64,000 nucleotides of DNA, taken from the NCBI GenBank assembly GCA_004194705.1, contig SADC01001289.1:1-64000 (forward strand). The letters run 5' to 3'. Within the stretch, counting starts at the first letter, position 1, and each line of letters begins with the position of its first letter. The position numbers and the translations under genes are program-made. The DNA is from Ditylenchus dipsaci. Taxonomy: Eukaryota > Nematoda > Chromadorea > Rhabditida > Anguinidae. Below are positions 59,383-64,000 of the stretch, piece by piece. The notes beneath the pieces are model-generated. The model made no database searches, had not been told where the DNA came from, and saw only the letters and a program-made list of their open reading frames with translations.

Positions 59383-60306
59383 GGACAATTGATAGTTAGT
59401 GAACGTTTTATTTTTGAATATCGATTATTTTCACAAGGAATTTATTGTTTCTAGAAAAAAGTAAATACACCGTTTCGTAGAATTTTTACTCCTCTACAAG
59501 ATAGTGTTTTTACATTTTTCAACGAAAATTTAAAAAATCGCATTTTGCTCTAGGTTTAAGGGCGTCACAAATTATTAGCCTGACAATTGATAGTTAGTGT
59601 GATCTTATCTTTGAATTATTGGTAATCGATTATTATCGGTAATCGATATTTTACCATACCCCCCCCCCCAAGCATCCGACCTTTAAAAATTGCTGTAACT
59701 ACCCTTGCAAACAACAAGTTTAGGCTTAGCCCTTAGGCTTGGGGGTAGGCCAGCGTACGGAAGTTGTGACTAATGAAGAGTTTGCGCACATTTTCCGGGG
59801 TCTGGGACATAAATTTGGGTACTTTTTACTAAAGTAAAAAAAGTGAAAATCGTTGGGGGGGGGGGGTGGTGGTATTCGCTACTAGCGTCCCATTTTCTTT
59901 AGATTTACTTTGATTTTGACTAGAAATCGACACTTTTTTGTTGATGGTCATAACTTTTTTAGTAATAATCAAAAAGAATAATTTGACCTACCAAATTGTA
60001 GCTGAGATTCAGGGCTTACATTGTAAATCTGTTTTTGATGCGAATGGTTATGCTATAGGACCAATAATTCAAAGATAAGATCACACTAACTATCAATTGT
60101 CAGGCTAATAATTTGTGACGCCCTTAAACCTAGAGCAAAATGCGATTTTTTAAAATTTCGTTGAAAAATGTAAAAACACTATCTTGTAGAGGAGCAAAAA
60201 TGCTACGAAACGGTGTATTTACTTTTTTCTAGAAACAATAAATTCCTTGTGAAAATAATCGATATTCAAAATAAAACGTTCACTAACTATCAATTGTCCG
60301 CAACTG
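59383..60306. mobile_element. Foldback element enclosing a poly-C repeat
   Basis: Arms of about 248 bp are nearly identical inverted copies (59,383-59,632 and 60,058-60,306). Both ends carry CAATTGATAGTTAGTG or its inverse, and inside each arm a second CAATTGATAGTTAGTGTG copy occurs. The centre is a poly-C family repeat (59,650-59,890) with runs of C and G at its two ends. Non-coding. Confidence 0.8.
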
Positions 60307-61171
60307 TATATTGTTCTCATTTTCAGCCTTCAGTTAATGTGTACTTTTTGTACTAATGTGTACTTTTTTGTACGCATGGAAAGAAGTGGATTGAAAAAAT
60401 TCTTTCAGTAGCCAATGAACGAATTTCATCCATATGATGATTCAGTGGCAACACTAGCATACAGCTATTTGCAAGAGTCATTGTAAAAAATGCTGGTCAG
60501 ATCGGTTGTTCCTCTCAACTGTCTATTTAATTAAATATCCTGCTAGATACTGTATAGGGCGATCCACCCTTCTTGATTTCATTATCGGCTTCTCCCTTTG
60601 CTATGCAACCAAAGAGGTAGTGGGAAAGCCGATCATTTCAGTCATAAAATTTTTCAGTGTTTAATAAAATATGTATTAGACGCTACTGAGCTAGACCTTA
60701 TCATAGCTACTGCACTTGACCCCACCACTAAAAATAAAAAGCAGGTGCCTTTGACCTTACACCATCATAAGCAGATTTTTGCATTTTTAGGGCAGAATAA
60801 AAAAATTCATTGGGAGAAGAAGAGGGAAATAATGGGGGGCCTTTTTGTCGACTATTTTAACGTGTTTTGAAGTTTTCGACGTGTTAATAATTTAAGAATA
60901 TGGTAATTATTATTAAAATATATTACCGTATTTTCTTTAATAATGACCCCGGGGTCATTATTTTTCAACCTTTCAAAAATCCCGAAATTGTCAATCAAAA
61001 ATGGCTTTAACTCTGAAATCCTAGTCAAAATTAGGGGGGAGGGTAATTATTAGAGAGGGGGTCATTATTAGAGAAAATACGGTAATGTCTATTTAAAGGT
61101 TTCTTATTTTCATTAAATTGAAGCTGAGCAGCTCCTTTCAGTCTTTTCACGGCAAGAAAAAGGTTTGCCCC
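60307..61171. other. Intergenic stretch with a TACCGTATTTT-type element
   Basis: No gene is supported. Positions 60,924-61,084 form a complete short element: TACCGTATTTTCTTTAATAA at the left, the inverse TTATTAGAGAAAATACGGTA at the right, with internal GACCCCGGGGTC. Positions 60,307-60,920 show no recognisable content. Confidence 0.6.
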
Positions 61172-61399
61172 TACAGTCCACTCTCGCTAACCCGCCAGCC
61201 CCAGGGACTGGCATCGAGAAGCATTTTTTGTGCGGACTCACTCGGGGTCACTGGTTATCGAGAGTGGCGATTTAAAGTGGCGGGTTAGCAGGTATAAATT
61301 TCTTTGTTTTCTTAATCGGCCAACCAAAAAGGGCTCAAGGGTGCGGGTTATCGAAAGTGGCGGGTGAGCGGGGTGGAGGGTTAGCAATAGTGGACTGTA
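61172..61399. mobile_element. pogo-like element with GCGGGTTA words
   Basis: 228 bp with TACAGTCCACTCTCGCTAAC at the left and TTAGCAATAGTGGACTGTA at the right. The interior repeats GTGGCGGGTTA and GGTTATCGA words. Confidence 0.75.
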
Positions 61400-61485
61400 T
61401 TAATTCACATAGGGTTCCAAAAAAGCATTTATTTACATTTTCAATCATTTTTATGCAAAAAATCATTGGTATAAATCTTTTCAAA

Positions 61486-61918
61486 TACAGTCAACCCTCG
61501 ATTTAACGTCACCCCCTCAAGTTCGTTCCCACCTAGGGTCCGACACTTTTTTAACCTAATTTTTGAAATCTTTTGCCAGTTGTCTTCGGTCAGTCTAATC
61601 GCAAATATCGCAAGGATTTTAATTTTGCCGATCGTTTTTGTGAATTGTGAACAATTTTGCCGAAAAGACCCGCGGGTACTCGATTTAACGTCACCCCTTT
61701 CTCAAAATAGGGTGACGTTAAATCGAGTACCCGCGGGTCTTTTCGGCAAAATTGTTTTATTCACAAAACGATCGGCAAAATTAAAATCCTTGCAATATTT
61801 GCGATTAGACTGACCGAAGACAACTGGCAAAAGATTTCAAAAATTAGGTTAAAAAACGTGTCGGACCCTAGGTGGGAACGAACTTGAGAGGGGTGACGTT
61901 AAATCGAGGTTGACTGTA
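61486..61918. mobile_element. 433-bp near-perfect palindromic pogo-like element
   Basis: The whole element is one inverted repeat: TACAGTCAACCCTCGATTTA at the left and its inverse ending GGTTGACTGTA at the right. The two halves match almost base for base to a centre at about 61,700 (ACCCCTTTCTCAAAATAGGG). Each half carries GTTCGTTCCCACCTAGGG, GATCGGCAAAATT and GACCCGCGGGTAC or their inverses. It ends 77 bp before the start of the FAD-binding gene. Confidence 0.88.
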
Positions 61919-61994
61919 AATGGTTTATTACTGATTCCACTGGTTGTGGTCCTAGGTTCAAGTGCTCTAATATTAATTTAGAATTAATTCAACC

Positions 61995-63608
61995 ATGAAT
62001 AAAAGCTCTCTTACTGTCGACCTAAATAGACATGGAAGTTATGAAAGCCATCGCCTTGCTGTAATTGGTGGTGGACCAGGTGCGATTTCATTTTGCATGC
62101 AACTCTTCGCCAAACTCAAACATGTAGTGCCCAACAATACCAAATGCTCATTTTTGAAAGTGCTCATTTTTGAAAAGACTTCCAAAGTCGGGCCTGGTCT
62201 AGCTTACTCTGGCAGCGAAAACGCCCAAATAATCAACCATCCCAAAGACAATATGGAGCCTGTTGCTCATGCCAATGGCCAATTCACCAAGTGGTTGGGC
62301 GAAAATCACGAGGGAGACTACCCTCCTCGACATCTCTATGGCAAATACATGGAACATTTGGCCGGCGAGCTTCAACTAGAAGCTGACAATCATCCCTATA
62401 TTAGTCTGACCTATGTTCTGGACACTTGTATCACTAACATTGTGCCCAACAAATCCAAATTCTCGATCCATTCTGAGACTCAAATGTGGGAAGTGGAAAC
62501 TGTGGTGCTATCAACTGGTCATTTGCCAACAGACTCCTATAGAGAGTTCATCGGACAGCCAGGATATGCGGCTGATGAATATGCCAACAAGCTCAACTAT
62601 GCTACTTTGAAAGGAGACGAGGACATTGGCATTATAGGTAGGATGGCTTTTTTCTTGGAAATTATCTCCATTTTTTGATCCAGTCGAAAATTTGAAAGTA
62701 AATACCGTATTTATTCTAATTATGCAGGCGGTCTCTAACAACGGGCGAAAACTATTTATTGTCGCCGAATGACTTCTTTCTGTCGCCGAAATACTTTTTC
62801 TTGTCGCCGACTGTTTATTGTTGCCATACTAAGGGGGTGTAAACTTTTTGAGAAAATCGATTGAGCGGATCAGATTTCGGGTCCAATGGGATAAATCGCC
62901 CACAACTCTATCCTGAACCACTCAAAACCACTATAAACCTGGAACTCTTAGCGATTAAGCCCATCGGACCCGAAATCTGGGCGAGCATTCAATTGCAGAT
63001 TTTTTTATGCGGATTACACATTTGCGAATTGTCATATGCGGATTCACACAGTTGGATCCCACATTTGCGTACTCTAAAATGGGATATGCACTTGCGGATC
63101 CTACACTTGCGGATTGCACGTTTGCGCATTTTTTTACGGATTCCACATTTGCAGACTCTACATCTGCGGATTTTTGAATGCGGATTTCACAGTTGCGGAT
63201 TATTCACTTGCAGACTCAAGTTTTAAATTTGTGGACTTGTTACATGCCTACTTTGCGTTTGCGGATTTTCATATGCGTACTTAACATCTGCGGATTTTTA
63301 CATGCGTACTCAATCCTACTTTTCTTCAGTGATGTCAATAATGCCGAAAAACTGTACTACAGTTGCAAAAACTGTAGTACTGTTTTAAACAGTACTACAG
63401 TTTTTGCAACTGTAGTACAGTTTTTCGGCATTATTGACATCACTGCTTTTCTTCTCATAGATGACTTATTTCAGAGCTATTAAAGAAGAACAAACGACCG
63501 AAACGAATTTCAGCGAGCCTGAAAAGATCCAGCCGTCCACGCTCTAATCAAGCTACAGCAACAGATCAAGCAATCAGAGACCTTATATTGACGTCCGATA
63601 AAGCAAAC
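61995..63608 (+). CDS. FAD/NAD(P)-binding protein, NAD_binding_9-like, 3' part uncertain
   Basis: Likely a flavin-dependent oxidoreductase; substrate unknown. Exon 1 is 61,995-62,637, 214 residues from an ATG, ending at GTAGGA. Seen: a Rossmann loop VIGGGPGAISF near residue 24; an acidic strand end IFEK; KVGPGLAYS; INHPKDNMEPV; FTKWLGENH; YPPRHLYGKYMEHL; and VVLSTGHLP. These fit the bacterial-type FAD-NAD(P)-binding family with GLAY and PR-YG-Y motifs. A candidate next exon begins about 63,473 after TTATTTCAG in the right phase (LLKKNKRPKRISASLKRSSR) and runs to 63,608, where a transposon interrupts it. The expected second Gly-rich loop is not seen between them, so an exon may be missing. The family is better known from bacteria than animals, so ancient transfer is possible but untested. 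Confidence 0.72.
62985..63315. repeat. Degenerate array of TTGCGGAT words
   Basis: About fifteen imperfect units of 16-22 bp with the core CATTTGCGGATTNCACA, drifting to GCGTACT and GCAGACT variants. It lies in the intron after the first FAD-protein exon. Open frames across it (CGGATTTTT-type peptides rich in Leu, Arg and His) are incidental. A short repeat with TCGGGTCCAATGGGATAA and its inverse precedes it at 62,870-62,990. Confidence 0.75.
63327..63445. mobile_element. 119-bp perfect palindromic hAT-like element
   Basis: Two 59-bp arms are exact inverses around a single T. Ends are CAGTGATGTCAATAATGCCG and its inverse. It is flanked by exact 8-bp duplications CTTTTCTT (63,319-63,326 and 63,446-63,453). 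Inside, TACTACAG/CTGTAGTA words repeat. It lies 20-30 bp from the candidate splice acceptor at 63,472. Confidence 0.92.
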
Positions 63609-63871
63609 CAGGGTTGGCAAGAAGTGGTTTTTCAGGCCACATCTGAGTCCACCTTATTTTTTTGTGAAATTTTATAAAGGTTGCTTTTGATTTTTCCGCT
63701 ATAATATGCGCTTGCAAGATTTCCGAAAAAAGTAACGAAAATGTCTTTAGATTTGTATATAAAAATGATAGATGCGCTAATAGAATACACTAGAAACTAG
63801 CAATGAAGGTGAAAAGTTGATTTTTTCAAAACTTCACTTGTTGGCCTGAATGCCAGCTATTGCCAACACTG
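63609..63871. mobile_element. hAT-like element interrupting an apparent coding exon
   Basis: 263 bp with ends CAGGGTTGGCAAGAAGTGG and the inverse AGCTATTGCCAACACTG, flanked by degenerate 8-bp copies AAGCAAAC and CCGCAAAT (5 of 8 match). Leaving out the element and one copy joins an open frame on the left (ILTSDKAN) to one on the right (ETLLHLKSLQFYLMNKRF). Confidence 0.7.
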
Positions 63872-63879
63872 CCGCAAAT

Positions 63880-64000
63880 GAAACCCTCTTACATTTGAAA
63901 TCCCTCCAATTCTACCTAATGAACAAAAGATTTGATACCTGGGATCTCTATATGGTATTTGAGACCGGGCGTGTGTCACACTTTTGTGTTGAAGCGCAAT
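63880..64000 (+). CDS. Right-edge open frame, probable continuation of the FAD-protein exon
   Basis: Forty codons without a stop run to the window edge (ETLLHLKSLQFYLMNKRF, then DTWDLYMVFETGRVSHF). The frame is continuous with the exon ending at 63,608 if the intervening element is ignored. No domain is recognisable in so short a piece. Confidence 0.45.

Noticed and set aside
62861..63226. 121-codon open frame
   Set aside because: It is the translation of the TTGCGGAT array and flanking repeat in an intron.
63472..63677. Reading the exon through to a stop at about 63,677 as a C-terminal end of the FAD protein
   Set aside because: The GWQEVV part falls on CAGGGTTGGCAAGAAGTGG, the terminus of a hAT-like element, so those residues are transposon-encoded by chance.

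Overview
The window reads as animal nuclear DNA: A+T-rich, short exons in long introns, GT-AG splice sites and a very dense load of small transposons. A seven-transmembrane receptor with the signature of serpentine receptor class T points to a nematode; the species cannot be named from this sequence. No bacterial, organellar or rRNA features are seen, and nothing resembles an operon.

Genes, left to right. (1) An Ena/VASP (Enabled, UNC-34-like) actin regulator fills 6.1-14.9 kb on the minus strand: an EVH1 domain over four exons, a Gln/Pro-rich linker, a polyproline run, an LRKV block and a C-terminal tetramerisation coiled coil. Its reading frame is broken at several points. (2) A serpentine receptor class T gene lies at 28.5-32.9 kb on the plus strand, its last coding exon interrupted by a small transposon. 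(3) An ionotropic glutamate receptor-like gene lies at 45.4-50.0 kb on the minus strand. It has a signal peptide, both halves of the ligand-binding domain, M1, M3 and M4, but no amino-terminal domain and no recognisable M2 pore loop; a His-rich segment occupies that place. (4) An RS-like Ser/Arg/Lys/His-rich protein lies at 54.3-56.3 kb on the plus strand. (5) A serpin lacking its N-terminal part lies at 57.6-58.9 kb on the plus strand. (6) An FAD/NAD(P)-binding protein begins at 61,995 on the plus strand and probably runs off the right edge.

The rest is mostly non-coding and built from transposon families that can be recognised by eye: a Tc1/mariner transposase relic near 1 kb; pogo-like elements with TACAGTC ends; short elements with TACCGTATTTC ends; foldback elements ending AAAGGGGCATG, one of them 3.3 kb and one with a tRNA-like core; repeats containing CCTTGGTCCCCC; repeats carrying poly-C tracts; and tRNA-like SINE pieces. 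The most unusual set is hAT-like: at least ten small elements with CAGNGNTG-like ends, most with exact 8-bp target duplications, whose interiors are nearly all short self-complementary words that differ from copy to copy. Two of them lie inside coding exons.

The six genes do not form a pathway. They look like independent loci separated, and in places broken, by transposons.
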